DNA from: Candidatus Bipolaricaulis anaerobius
Lineage (GTDB): Bacteria > Bipolaricaulota > Bipolaricaulia > Bipolaricaulales > Bipolaricaulaceae
NCBI RefSeq assembly: GCF_900465355.1
Contig: NZ_LS483254.1
Location: 124,001 to 188,000 of the forward strand
Direction: 5' to 3'
DNA: 64,000 bases
Both the position numbers and the translations under genes were made by a program. The notes below the pieces were generated by a model. The model was given only the letters and a program-made list of their open reading frames with translations, ran no database searches and was not told the DNA's origin. This document shows positions 9,626-17,462 of the stretch, piece after piece. The first letter of the stretch is position 1. Every line of letters begins with the position of its first letter.

Positions 9626-10372
9626 TCAAGGACAGGATCTCACCGAGAGACAGAGGAAGAACTCGCGGTTGCCGGCCGGGCCGAGGAGCGGCGAGGGGGT
9701 ACTTCCCCGGACCGTCCAGTCCAGTTCCTGTTCGGCGAACGCGGCGATCCCGTCCACCACCGCCTCATGCACGGTCGGATCGCGGACCACGCCCCGGCGC
9801 ACCGCTTCCCGCCCGGCCTCGAATTGAGGTTTGACGAGGGCGATCACGTCTCCTCCCGGTTTCACGATCGTCGCGAGCGGCGGGAGAACGAGCCGGAGCG
9901 AGATGAACGACACATCGACCGTGGCCAGGTCCACCCCTTCCCCGATGTCCTCGGGCCGGAGGTAGCGGGCGTTCACCCCCTCCCGCACGACGACCCGCGG
10001 GTCGTTCCTGAGCCTCCACGCGAGTTGGCCCCGTCCCACATCCACCGCATACACCCGCTCCGCCCCGCGCTGGAGGAGGCAGTCCGTGAACCCCCCGGTC
10101 GAGGCCCCCACATCGAGGCACGTCTTCCCTTGTGGATCGACCCCGAACGCGGCGAGCGCGGCTTCGAGCTTGTCCCCGCCACGAGAGGCGTACCGCGGAG
10201 GGGTGGACACCTCGATCACGGCGTCGAGCGGGACTTCTGTTCCCGGCTTGTCGCGAAGGTCCCCGGCCACCCGCACCCGGCCGGCGCGGATGAGGGCCTG
10301 AGCCTGGGCCCGCGACGGGGCGTAGCCCCGCGCGACGAGGAGGAGATCCAGCCTCTCCTTTCCTCCCTTCAT
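9626..10372 (-). CDS. tlyA: TlyA-family rRNA 2'-O-methyltransferase
   Basis: A 248-residue protein with an N-terminal S4 RNA-binding domain (ERLDLLLVARGYAPSRAQAQ) and an FtsJ/TlyA Rossmann methyltransferase domain. The SAM loop is LDVGASTGGFTDCLL, followed by VYAVDVGRGQLAW, and K in LVKPQFEAG belongs to the catalytic K-D-K-E set. TlyA methylates the 2'-OH of cytidines in 16S/23S rRNA. The ATG at 10372 was chosen because the frame upstream (to 10507) is low-complexity and overlaps the aminotransferase gene. It lies 19 bases after that gene and is probably cotranscribed. The C-terminus (about 15 residues beyond NREFF) is a little longer than usual. Confidence 0.88.
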   Translation of the reverse strand: MKGGKERLDLLLVARGYAPSRAQAQALIRAGRVRVAGDLRDKPGTEVPLDAVIEVSTPPRYASRGGDKLEAALAAFGVDPQGKTCLDVGASTGGFTDCLLQRGAERVYAVDVGRGQLAWRLRNDPRVVVREGVNARYLRPEDIGEGVDLATVDVSFISLRLVLPPLATIVKPGGDVIALVKPQFEAGREAVRRGVVRDPTVHEAVVDGIAAFAEQELDWTVRGSTPSPLLGPAGNREFFLCLSVRSCP

Positions 10373-10391
10373 TGCCTCGCCGCGCGCGGAC

Positions 10392-11615
10392 TCATCCCCT
10401 CCCAGCCACGACCTCCCCGGCCCGCGCGCGGTTGAACGTAGAGAGCCCGTCGGCGAGGACCGCGCACGCCCGGCGCAGGTCGTCCGCCTTGAGGACGTAC
10501 GCCCCACGGGCCTCGTCCTTCCCGAGCCCCGGCGTCACGTAGAACCCGCTCCCCGGGGCGAGCATCACCGTCTCCGGGCCGGGGTAGTCGGTGAGCATCC
10601 AGCGGATGAACGCCTCGGAGTCCTCCACCGGGAGGCCCATCATCACGTAGAACGCCCCCTCCGGGACGCGGAATGTGATCCCGGGGATGTCAAGGAGTTC
10701 TTTGCAGAACAGGTCCCTCCGCATCCGGTACTCGCCGATCATCTCCTCAACCACGGCCCGGTGGTTCGGATCGGCCATGAACGCGACGAGCCCCAGCTGC
10801 TCAAACGTGGGGGCGGAGAGGCGGATCGTGGCGCACTTGTTCGCCGCGGCCATCACGTCCTTGTTGCGGGACACGAACGCCCCAATCCGGGCCCCGCACG
10901 CCGACAGCCTCTTCGAGATCGAATCCACGAGGATCGCCCGATCGCGGACCTCGGAAAAGGTGAGGAGGCTCGTGTGCCCTCCCTCGTACACGAACTCCCG
11001 GTACACCTCGTCGGAGATGATGAACAGATCGTGCCGCAGCGCGATGTCCACCACCATCTCCAGCTCCGCCTTCGTGTACACGACCCCGGTCGGGTTCCCG
11101 GGATGGGAGAAAAGGATCGCCTTCGTGCGTGGGCCGATGTGGGCCTCGATCTCCCGGCGCGGGGGGAGGTGGAACCCGTCCTCGCGGCAGGTGGTGATGG
11201 GCACGATCTCGACGTTGGTGAGGCGGGCGTAGCCGAGGTAGTTCGGGTAGAACGGCTCGGGGACGAGGACCTGATCCCCTGGATCGCAGGCGATGGTGAG
11301 GGCGAACGTGATCCCCTCCGATCCGCCGATCGTGATGAGGACCTCCTCCTTGGCCACCTGGAGGCCACACTCCCCGTAGTAGCGGGCGAGGGCCTCCATG
11401 GCCTCCGGGATCCCGGGGGACGGGGCGTAGTCGAGCACCTTGACCGTGGCCTCGTGGACCCCGCGCATGAACGCAGCCGGGGTGGGGATGTCCGGCTGGC
11501 CGATATTCAGGTGGTACACCTTCTTCCCTCGCTTCTTTGCCTCGACGGCAAGGGGATACAGGCGGCGGATGGGTGAAGCGGGGGCAGCGACGCTGCGGGC
11601 AGAGAGCTTAGGCAT
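10392..11615 (-). CDS. PLP-dependent class I/II aminotransferase
   Basis: A 407-residue fold-type I aminotransferase. The N-terminal HLNIGQPDIPTP, the SHPGNPTGVVY motif, the D-E-V-Y of IISDEVYREF and the PLP lysine in DSISKRLSACGARIG all match aspartate aminotransferase subgroup I-gamma. The amino acid used cannot be fixed from sequence; aspartate, alanine or aromatic substrates are all possible. Its start overlaps the end of the upstream UPF0173 hydrolase gene by 8 bases, and tlyA follows, giving a three-gene run. Confidence 0.9.
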   Translation of the reverse strand: MPKLSARSVAAPASPIRRLYPLAVEAKKRGKKVYHLNIGQPDIPTPAAFMRGVHEATVKVLDYAPSPGIPEAMEALARYYGECGLQVAKEEVLITIGGSEGITFALTIACDPGDQVLVPEPFYPNYLGYARLTNVEIVPITTCREDGFHLPPRREIEAHIGPRTKAILFSHPGNPTGVVYTKAELEMVVDIALRHDLFIISDEVYREFVYEGGHTSLLTFSEVRDRAILVDSISKRLSACGARIGAFVSRNKDVMAAANKCATIRLSAPTFEQLGLVAFMADPNHRAVVEEMIGEYRMRRDLFCKELLDIPGITFRVPEGAFYVMMGLPVEDSEAFIRWMLTDYPGPETVMLAPGSGFYVTPGLGKDEARGAYVLKADDLRRACAVLADGLSTFNRARAGEVVAGRG

Positions 11616-12255
11616 GATCGAGAACCCACACCTCCTTTCTGGTGGGCAAATCAGCAGGGGTGATCGTCACCTCGGACTTCTTGACGCGCTTGATGGGCAA
11701 GCCGACCTCGTCCAGGAACTCGTCCACCGGCCGGATCGGCCAGTCCTTCACGACCTCGGTGCGGTAGTGCATCGGGATCACAACCTTGAGCTTGGGGAGC
11801 GACCGCACGACCTCGCTCGCCTCCTTGGCCCCGATCGTGAAGTGGCCGCCCACGGGGAGCAAGGCCACCTCTACATCCTGGAGGGGCTTGAGCTGCTCCG
11901 CGTTCAACGTATGGCCGAGGTCGCCGAAGTGGGCGAGGGTCACCCCATCCACCGCGAACCGGAAGATGACGTCTTGGCCACGGTCGCGGCCCCCCTTCGC
12001 ATCGTGGAACGCCGCGATCCCGCGGAACGCGATCCCGCGCACCACCTTCTCCCCGATCCCGCGCACCACCTCCGGCGATCCCTTCACCCGCCCCACCGCG
12101 TTGTGGTCGAAGTGATCGTGGGACACGGTCACGATGTGGGCCGGACCCTCCGGCGCCTGGTAGGGGACCTTCTCCTCATACGGGTCGGTGAGGATCACCG
12201 TGCCATCGCTCACCTCGATCCGAAAGCAGGCGTGGCCCATCCACTTGAGCTTCAC
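11608..12255 (-). CDS. UPF0173 metal-dependent hydrolase (metallo-beta-lactamase fold)
   Basis: A 215-residue protein with the metal site of MBL hydrolases: WMGHACFRIE near the start, SHDHFDHNAVG, FGDLGHT and the late IPMHYRTE histidine, in the order of the UPF0173/YtkL family. The physiological substrate of this family is unknown. The GTG start at 12255 is preferred over the in-frame GTG at 12264 because the latter lies inside the ribosome site GAGGAGGTGA; spacing from GGAGG to 12255 is 8 bases. Confidence 0.87.
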   Translation of the reverse strand: MKLKWMGHACFRIEVSDGTVILTDPYEEKVPYQAPEGPAHIVTVSHDHFDHNAVGRVKGSPEVVRGIGEKVVRGIAFRGIAAFHDAKGGRDRGQDVIFRFAVDGVTLAHFGDLGHTLNAEQLKPLQDVEVALLPVGGHFTIGAKEASEVVRSLPKLKVVIPMHYRTEVVKDWPIRPVDEFLDEVGLPIKRVKKSEVTITPADLPTRKEVWVLDHA

Positions 12256-12281
12256 ACCCGTCACCTCCTCGCAGAGCTACT

Positions 12282-13232
12282 CTATCCGAGCGGGGTGGGG
12301 GCAGGCAACCGGGCGAGGGCCCGGTTCAGGAGGTGGACCACGAGGTCGTCGTAGGACAGGCCGACCGCGTGGGCGGCACGGGGGAAGAGGGACATCTCGG
12401 TGAGGCCGGGAAGGGCGTTCACCTCGAGGAGGTACGGCGTCCCGTCGCGGGCGACGCGAAAGTCGGCCCGCGACAGGTCGCGACAGCCGAGGACGAGGTG
12501 GGCCTGGCGGGCGATGTCCTGGATGTGGGCGGTGAGGTCGGGGGGGAGCTCGGCCGGACAGGAGACCGCGCAGCCCCCCGGCGTGTACTTCGCCGTCCAA
12601 TCGAACAGGTCGCCCTCCCGCGGCCTGACCTCGACGAGGGGCAACGCCACCACCTCCCCGTCCCGGTCGAGGATCGAGGCGGTGACCTCACGACCGGGGA
12701 TGAACCGCTCGGCAAGGAACTCCCCATACCGGGACAGGAGCGCACTCGCCACCTGTTCGAGCTCCGCTCGGTCCCGGACGAGGTGCACCCCCACGCTCGA
12801 CCCCTCCCGCCGCGGCTTGAGGACGAGCGGGTACCCGAGCTCCGCCGCTCGGGCGAGGGCCACGGGATCCCCGCCGGTGCAGAGGGCCCACGCCGGGACG
12901 GGGAGGCCCTTCCCTTGGAACGCCTTGCGGGACTCGCTCTTGTCCATCGCGAGCGCCGAGGCAAGCGGCCCCGACCCCACGTACGGTTTCCCCATGAGGT
13001 CGAGGAGGAGCTGCACAGTGCCGTCCTCGCCCGCTCCCCCATGGAGGATGTTGAACACGGCCGCGAACGGGGCCAACCGTTGGGGCAGGCCATCGTAGGT
13101 CCTGATGTCCACGAGCTCGGCGTCCCACCCCTGACGCACGAGGGCGGCGTGCACGCCCCGACCGGAGAGGAGGGAGATCTCCCGCTCCGCCGAGTCCCCG
13201 CCGCACAACACCGCCACCCGCGGACTGGTCAC
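12282..13232 (-). CDS. ddl: D-alanine--D-alanine ligase
   Basis: A 316-residue ATP-grasp ligase joining two D-Ala for peptidoglycan. It begins RVAVLCGGDSAEREISLLSG, the Ddl signature. The ATP-grasp region has PLVLKPRREGSSVGVHLV, and the C-terminal metal site is YLLEVNALPGLTEMSLFP. The start was set at GTG 13232: the frame runs up to 13310, but those extra residues are basic low-complexity and the family normally starts just before the VAVLCGG strand. Alanine racemase, which makes its substrate, lies at 38.4 kb. Confidence 0.93.
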   Translation of the reverse strand: MTSPRVAVLCGGDSAEREISLLSGRGVHAALVRQGWDAELVDIRTYDGLPQRLAPFAAVFNILHGGAGEDGTVQLLLDLMGKPYVGSGPLASALAMDKSESRKAFQGKGLPVPAWALCTGGDPVALARAAELGYPLVLKPRREGSSVGVHLVRDRAELEQVASALLSRYGEFLAERFIPGREVTASILDRDGEVVALPLVEVRPREGDLFDWTAKYTPGGCAVSCPAELPPDLTAHIQDIARQAHLVLGCRDLSRADFRVARDGTPYLLEVNALPGLTEMSLFPRAAHAVGLSYDDLVVHLLNRALARLPAPTPLG

Positions 13233-13355
13233 TGTCCGATCCTTCCCCCTGCCCCTCCGCGGGACAAGGCCGGAGGTCCTCCGCGAGGGGGCCGCCTGCC
13301 GGGCAACCATCCCCGCGCTCTCCGGCGTCTAAAGGAGGCGGGCCCCGAAGGCCCA

Positions 13356-13808
13356 TCAGTCAGGAGAGAGAAGGGGCGGGATCCTTTTCAGGTCATCGTT
13401 CCGGAGGCAGGCCACCACCTCGGAGGCCGCGGCGCAGGCGGCGGGAGTGAGCCCCTCGCCGAGGGAGCGGTCGGCGGGCTGGATCCCAATGAGGACGATC
13501 TCCCCCACGCATCCCCGCACCGTGGAGAGGAGGAACGGCAGCGGAAGACCGTGGGTGGAGCCGAGCATCTGCTCCCCAGCCGCCAGCGGCAGCCGGCGGA
13601 CCGAGCCGGGGGGAAGGCCCATCTCCGCCGCGTCCACCACCACGAGGAGGTCGGGGGCGATCCGGTGCACGATCCCGAGCGCGTTCTCCACACTCAGGCC
13701 GGCGGTGAGGACCTCCCAATCCGTCCCCCGCACCCCCGCGGCCACCTCCACCCCGACGCCATCGTCGCGCCGCAGCGGGTTCCCGACGCCGAGGACCACA
13801 CGCCGCAT
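13356..13808 (-). CDS. [NiFe]-hydrogenase maturation protease (HycI/HyaD family)
   Basis: A 150-residue peptidase of family M52/A31. It begins VVLGVGNPLRRDDGVGVEVA, where the first Asp after the Arg pair is a nickel ligand; a second acidic site is in LLVVVDAAEMG. It cleaves the C-terminal tail of the hydrogenase large subunit after nickel insertion. The only hydrogenase in the window, MbhL, retains a 35-residue tail after its last CxxC motif, so it is the obvious client. The gene is about 31 kb from mbhL. Its start lies 11 bases after the Crp/Fnr gene, so the two may share a transcript. Confidence 0.9.
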   Translation of the reverse strand: MRRVVLGVGNPLRRDDGVGVEVAAGVRGTDWEVLTAGLSVENALGIVHRIAPDLLVVVDAAEMGLPPGSVRRLPLAAGEQMLGSTHGLPLPFLLSTVRGCVGEIVLIGIQPADRSLGEGLTPAACAAASEVVACLRNDDLKRIPPLLSPD

Positions 13809-13819
13809 GGCGCCCCCAA

Positions 13820-14572
13820 CTAGGCGGGGGCCTCGCGGACGAAGGTCCGGAACGGCTGGGCCAGTGCCCTCATCTCATCCCGGTTCGCGATGAGGACGCG
13901 CCGGCCCGGAAGGGCCACGAACCCCCGCTCCTTGAACTCGGACAAGACACGGATCGCTGTCTCGGTGGACACGCCCGCCATCTCCGCCAGCTCCGCCCGC
14001 GGCAGCTCGACCCCGATATCCCATCCCCCCGCGGTCTCCTCGCCGAACGCCTCGGCGAGCTCGACGAGGGCCCGCGCGACCCGTTCCCGTGCAGAACGGG
14101 ACGTGATCTCAACGAGCCGATCGCCGAACACCTTGTTCTCGTGGGACAGCCTCTCGATCAGGTGCAGGGCCACGCTCGGGTGACGGCGGAGGAAGGGCAA
14201 GAACTCCTCGCGGGGGATGAACATGAGGCGCGACGGTTCGAGGGCCTTGGCGTAGCAGGTGTAGGTCTCCTGATCGAACAGCGTCTTCTCCCCAAGGATC
14301 TCCCCCGGCCCGAGGAGCTTCAGGATCTGGGAGTGGCCGCCCCGGGTGTGCTTGGCAAGCTTGACCTTGCCCCGACACAGGATGTACAGCCCGAACGCGA
14401 GCATCCCCTCGCGAAAGATCATCCCCCCCGGCTCGAACTCCAGCGGCCGCATGAGGGAGATGAGTTCCTGCCAAGCGGACTCCGACAGGTCGGCAAAGAT
14501 CCTGGTGCAGGCGTGGGGACAGGCCTGACAGAACTCCGTTGCCCGCGGAGACTGAACCTTGACCTCCCGCAT
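13820..14572 (-). CDS. Crp/Fnr-family transcriptional regulator
   Basis: A 250-residue regulator: cyclic-nucleotide-binding-type beta roll (GGMIFREGMLAFGLYILCRGKVKL), dimerisation helix, and C-terminal HTH_Crp (ELAEMAGVSTETAIRVLSEFKERG). Three cysteines near the N-terminus (FCQACPHACTRIF) with two further cysteines downstream could hold an Fe-S cluster as in Fnr, but this is not certain. The ATG at 14572 was chosen over the frame start at 14656 because the family starts here and the extra residues overlap DUF502. Lying just before the hydrogenase protease gene, it may control redox or H2 metabolism (inference). Confidence 0.88.
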   Translation of the reverse strand: MREVKVQSPRATEFCQACPHACTRIFADLSESAWQELISLMRPLEFEPGGMIFREGMLAFGLYILCRGKVKLAKHTRGGHSQILKLLGPGEILGEKTLFDQETYTCYAKALEPSRLMFIPREEFLPFLRRHPSVALHLIERLSHENKVFGDRLVEITSRSARERVARALVELAEAFGEETAGGWDIGVELPRAELAEMAGVSTETAIRVLSEFKERGFVALPGRRVLIANRDEMRALAQPFRTFVREAPA

Positions 14573-14624
14573 TGTCCTCACTTGTACCGCAATCCCCGGC
14601 GAGAATCCAGTCCGCCTCGTCCCC

Positions 14625-15296
14625 TTACTCGCTCCGTCCCCGGGCCGGGTCCACATCGGGGGGGACCCCGCCCGAACTGGATTGGCGGATGACGAGCCCG
14701 CCGGAGATGATGATGCTCAGGGCCTCTTCCGCGGTCAGGGAAACGGGGGCGATCTTGCTGCGGGGGATGAACAGGACCCACCCCGACAGGGGGTTGGGCG
14801 CGGTGGGGATGTACACCGACACCACATCGGGCGTGAAGAGGTCGCTCACCACAGTGGCATCCTCGTTCGTGATGAAGCCAAGGACGTGGGAGCCAGGCTG
14901 GGGGAACTCCACAACCACCATCCGCCGCCCCTGGAGGATGGTGGGCTCCGGACGGAGCACGACGCGGGCCAGTTGGCGAGCTCCCCAGTACAGGTTGCGC
15001 ACGCCGGGCACGGCCAGCATCACCCGCTCCACGGCCCGCAGGAGGCCTCGCCCCAACCAATGGCGGGCCGCGGCCCCCACGAGGAGCACCACGAGGAGGG
15101 TGATGGCCACCTCGGTCCCCGGGATGTACCGCCCGATGAGGCGCCGCATGAGCCCCGCGAAGGCCGTGTGAGGGCCAAACAGAGCGTACGCCAGCCGGTA
15201 GAGGAGCCAGAGGAGGTACGCGGTCAGCCCGAGGGGAAAGAGCGTGAGGAGCCCCGAGATGAACGTCACCCTGGCCCACCGTAAGAACCGCCGCAT
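14625..15296 (-). CDS. DUF502 family membrane protein
   Basis: A 223-residue protein with two N-terminal membrane helices (ISGLLTLFPLGLTAYLLWLL and VAITLLVVLLVGAAARHW) and a soluble C-terminal part with the DUF502 motifs VPGVRNLYWGARQL, GFITNED and VYIPTAPNPLSGWVLFIP. The family function is unknown; plant homologues (COV) affect vascular patterning. The Crp/Fnr gene follows on the same strand. Confidence 0.87.
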   Translation of the reverse strand: MRRFLRWARVTFISGLLTLFPLGLTAYLLWLLYRLAYALFGPHTAFAGLMRRLIGRYIPGTEVAITLLVVLLVGAAARHWLGRGLLRAVERVMLAVPGVRNLYWGARQLARVVLRPEPTILQGRRMVVVEFPQPGSHVLGFITNEDATVVSDLFTPDVVSVYIPTAPNPLSGWVLFIPRSKIAPVSLTAEEALSIIISGGLVIRQSSSGGVPPDVDPARGRSE

Positions 15297-15339
15297 CGGC
15301 TCACTTGTACGTCAAAGTCGCCACGCCTGCAAAAGAAAA

Positions 15340-15362
15340 CCCCGCTGGACCACGGAGCGGGA
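15340..15362 (-). terminator. Minus-strand intrinsic-terminator-like hairpin between divergent genes
   Basis: Read on the minus strand, CCCGCT (15361-15356) and AGCGGG (15346-15341) form a 6-bp stem with a 9-base loop, followed directly by GTTTTCTTTT. This is the form of an intrinsic terminator. It lies about 45 bases upstream of the DUF502 start, where no minus-strand gene ends. It may be a leader attenuator for DUF502 or may stop antisense RNA. Confidence 0.45.
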
Positions 15363-15383
15363 TTCCGGGTACGCTACAGGCGG

Positions 15384-15397
15384 CGCCTGCGCAGGCG
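15384..15397. repeat. 14-bp perfect palindrome before the DMT transporter ribosome site
   Basis: CGCCTGCGCAGGCG reads the same on both strands and is nested in a longer GC-rich dyad (GGCGCC repeated on both sides). It ends 14 bases before the AAAGGAGG ribosome site of the transporter gene, so it could be an operator or a translation-modulating hairpin. No known riboswitch core was recognised around it. Confidence 0.5.
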
Positions 15398-15417
15398 GGC
15401 GCCCACGAAAGGAGGAA

Positions 15418-15855
15418 ATGGCCTTGTCCAGTCCGGCGGTGCTCATCGCGATGATCGGTGGCGTGGCGATCTCTCTGCAATCCCTGTTCTCGGGGGTCAT
15501 CGGGTCCAAGGTGGGCGTGGCGGAGAGCATCTTCATCGTCCACGCGGGGGGGATGCTCCTCGCGGCGGTGATCATCGCCTTCCTCCGCGGGGGGAACCTC
15601 GCCGCGTGGAACACCGTCCCCTGGTACACGCTCACCGCTGGTTTCTTGGGGGTGGTGATCGTGGGCTCGATCAGCTACACCGTCCCCCGGATCGGGCTTG
15701 CCTCCACCCTCACCCTGGCCGTCGTGGCCCAGCTCGTGGTCGGGGCGATCCTCGACCACTTCGGCCTCCTCGGCGCGGTGCAGCGGTCGTTCGACCTGCC
15801 GCGGATCCTCGGGCTGGCCATCCTCGGTGTGGGCACGTGGCTCGTCATCCGCTGA
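15418..15855 (+). CDS. DMT-superfamily transporter (YdcZ/DUF606 type)
   Basis: A 145-residue integral membrane protein with four to five helices and the glycine-rich pattern of the DUF606/YdcZ group (LQSLFSGVIGSKVG, ESIFIVHAGGM, GFLGVVIVGSISYTVPRIGLA). Family members are half-size, so the transporter would be a dimer. The substrate is unknown. The ATG at 15418 is placed by a perfect ribosome site (AAAGGAGG); the open frame upstream to 15244 is low-complexity and crosses the divergent DUF502 start. Confidence 0.82.
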   Translation: MALSSPAVLIAMIGGVAISLQSLFSGVIGSKVGVAESIFIVHAGGMLLAAVIIAFLRGGNLAAWNTVPWYTLTAGFLGVVIVGSISYTVPRIGLASTLTLAVVAQLVVGAILDHFGLLGAVQRSFDLPRILGLAILGVGTWLVIR

Positions 15856-15890
15856 TCGCGGAGGGGCGTCCCCCTCGCCCGACAACGGGG

Positions 15891-15919
15891 TTGACGGCGC
15901 CCTCCCCAGCAGGTAGGGT
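15891..15919 (+). promoter_or_regulatory. Candidate promoter of the trpB leader
   Basis: TTGACG (15891-15896) and TAGGGT (15914-15919) are separated by 17 bases. The -35 is 5/6 and the -10 is 3/6 to consensus. The predicted start near 15926 would give a leader of about 185 bases that includes the small ORF, a hairpin and a long inverted repeat before trpB. Confidence 0.45.
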
Positions 15920-15945
15920 TGGGCCTGCTCCAAAGGAGGAGACCC

Positions 15946-15978
15946 ATGGTGTACCGGAGGTATGTTTGGCTCGGCTAG
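15946..15978 (+). CDS. Possible leader peptide upstream of trpB
   Basis: A 10-codon ORF (MVYRRYVWLG) with a perfect ribosome site (AAAGGAGG, 6-9 bases before the ATG). It contains two Tyr and one Trp. Its TAG stop lies inside a perfect 7-bp hairpin (GGCTAGC at 15973-15979, GCTAGCC at 15986-15992). The arrangement promoter, short aromatic-rich ORF, hairpin, inverted repeat and trp gene resembles an attenuator. A single Trp codon is weak support, since classical trp leaders have two or more. Confidence 0.45.
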   Translation: MVYRRYVWLG

Positions 15979-15992
15979 CTTCCTAGCTAGCC
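15973..15992 (+). promoter_or_regulatory. Hairpin overlapping the leader ORF stop codon
   Basis: Perfect 7-bp stem with a 6-base loop (TTCCTA). The stop codon of the short leader ORF is in the 5' arm, so a ribosome stalled in the ORF or at the stop would change whether it forms. It is followed by a pyrimidine-rich stretch (15997-16030) without a continuous T-run, so it is not a standard intrinsic terminator. Confidence 0.5.
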
Positions 15993-16050
15993 CTTTGAGG
16001 TTCTCTCCTTCCTCCCTCTGCATTCCCCCCGTGGAATCGTGGTGGCGCCC

Positions 16051-16096
16051 TTCGAACTGAGTCGGAGTCGCGGCTAAGGATCTAGACCAGTTCGAA
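16051..16096 (+). promoter_or_regulatory. 9-bp inverted repeat just before trpB
   Basis: TTCGAACTG (16051-16059) and CAGTTCGAA (16088-16096) are perfect inverted repeats with a 28-base loop. The 3' arm ends immediately before the AAGAGG ribosome site of trpB. Folding of this arm could affect access to that site. It could equally be a regulator-binding dyad. Confidence 0.5.
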
Positions 16097-16111
16097 AAGA
16101 GGTTTCACCCC

Positions 16112-17407
16112 ATGAAAACGAGATTCTTGCTCCACGAGGAGGAGTTGCCCCACCGTTGGTACAACGTGGCTGCCGACCTGGATCGTCCGTTGGATCCCCC
16201 GTTGGACCCGCGGACGAACGAGCCCCTGTCTCCCGAAGCGCTGGCGGCCTTGTTCCCGCGCACGTGCATCGAACAAGAGATGTGCAGCGACCGGTTCGTG
16301 GACATCCCGGAGCCGGTGCAGGAGGTGTACCGCCGCTGGCGGCCGACCCCGCTCCAGCGCGCGGTGAACCTGGAACGGGCGCTCGGGACCCCAGCGCGGA
16401 TCTACTTCAAGTACGAAGGGGGAAGCCCCACCGGGTCCCACAAGGCGAACACCGCGGTCGCCCAAGCGTACTACAACATGGTCGAGGGCACGAAGAGGCT
16501 CACCACCGAGACCGGGGCTGGGCAATGGGGGAGCGCGCTTGCGTTCGCGTGCGCCAACTTCGGCCTGGAGTGCACGGTGTTCATGGTCCGCGTTTCCTAC
16601 GACCAGAAGCCGTACCGGCGGGCGATGATCCGCCTGTTCGGGGCGAAGATCCTCCCTTCCCCGTCGAGCCGCACCCAGGCTGGGCAGGCGGTCCTCGCTA
16701 TGCACCCGGATTCACCAGGGTCGCTCGGGATCGCGATCTCGGAGGCGATCGAGGAGGCGCTGCACGGGGAGAGGACGAAGTACTCCCTGGGGAGCGTCCT
16801 CAACCACGTCCTCCTCCACCAGACGGTGATCGGCCTGGAGGCGATCCAGCAGCTGGACCTCGCCGGGGAGTGGCCGGACGTCGTGGTGGGCTGCGTGGGT
16901 GGGGGATCGAACTTCGCCGGCCTCGCGCTCCCCTTCTTCGGGGAGGCGCAGGCGGGACGGAGGTCGCGGCCCCGATTTTTGGCCGTGGAGCCGGTGGTGT
17001 GTCCCACCCTCACCCGGGGCGAGTTCCGCTACGACTTCGGGGACACGGCGCGGCTGACGCCCCTCCTCAAGATGTACACCCTGGGAGCGGACTTCGTCCC
17101 TCCGGCGATCCACGCCGGAGGCTTGCGCTACCACGGGATGGCCCCGATCGTGAGCCGGCTCGTGGCGGACGGGGTGATCGAGCCGCTGGCCTACGCGCAG
17201 AAGGAGGTGTTCGAGAGCGCGGTTCTGTTCGCCCAATCGGAGGGGATCATCCCCGCCCCGGAGACAGCCCACGCCGTCCACGCCGCGATCGAGCTCGCCC
17301 GCCGCTGTGCGGAGACAGGTGAAGAGAAGGTTATCTTGATCGGGTTCTCCGGCCACGGGCACTTCGACATAGCGGCGTACGACAGCGTCGTCCAGGGAAT
17401 AGGCTAG
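16112..17407 (+). CDS. trpB: Tryptophan synthase beta chain, TrpB2 type
   Basis: A 431-residue fold-type II PLP enzyme. The PLP lysine is in [16 protein letters not shown], the phosphate-binding loop is [15 protein letters not shown], and the N-terminal [15 protein letters not shown] matches TrpB2. The length, the [15 protein letters not shown] segment and the C-terminal FSGHGHFD place it in the TrpB2 (TrpB-like) group common in archaea and thermophiles. It converts indole plus serine to tryptophan, and some members act alone. No trpA or other trp gene is adjacent, so a salvage role or another beta-replacement reaction is possible. The structured leader suggests regulation at RNA level. Confidence 0.9.
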   Translation: MKTRFLLHEEELPHRWYNVAADLDRPLDPPLDPRTNEPLSPEALAALFPRTCIEQEMCSDRFVDIPEPVQEVYRRWRPTPLQRAVNLERALGTPARIYFKYEGGSPTGSHKANTAVAQAYYNMVEGTKRLTTETGAGQWGSALAFACANFGLECTVFMVRVSYDQKPYRRAMIRLFGAKILPSPSSRTQAGQAVLAMHPDSPGSLGIAISEAIEEALHGERTKYSLGSVLNHVLLHQTVIGLEAIQQLDLAGEWPDVVVGCVGGGSNFAGLALPFFGEAQAGRRSRPRFLAVEPVVCPTLTRGEFRYDFGDTARLTPLLKMYTLGADFVPPAIHAGGLRYHGMAPIVSRLVADGVIEPLAYAQKEVFESAVLFAQSEGIIPAPETAHAVHAAIELARRCAETGEEKVILIGFSGHGHFDIAAYDSVVQGIG

Positions 17408-17415
17408 GAAAGCTC

Positions 17416-17443
17416 GGCCCGGGCGGGCTCCTGCCCGCCCGGG
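17416..17443. terminator. Strong hairpin between convergent trpB and M42 peptidase genes
   Basis: Perfect 12-bp GC stem (17416-17427 with 17432-17443) and a 4-base loop TCCT. It lies 8 bases past the trpB stop and 20 bases past the end of the convergent peptidase gene, so it may end both transcripts. No T-tract is present on either side. Confidence 0.65.
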
Positions 17444-17462
17444 CATCTCACCTAACGAGCGC

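Noticed and set aside
15979-16111. T-box riboswitch before trpB
   Set aside because: The conserved T-box antiterminator sequence (GGTGGNACCGCG type) and a terminator with T-run are both absent.
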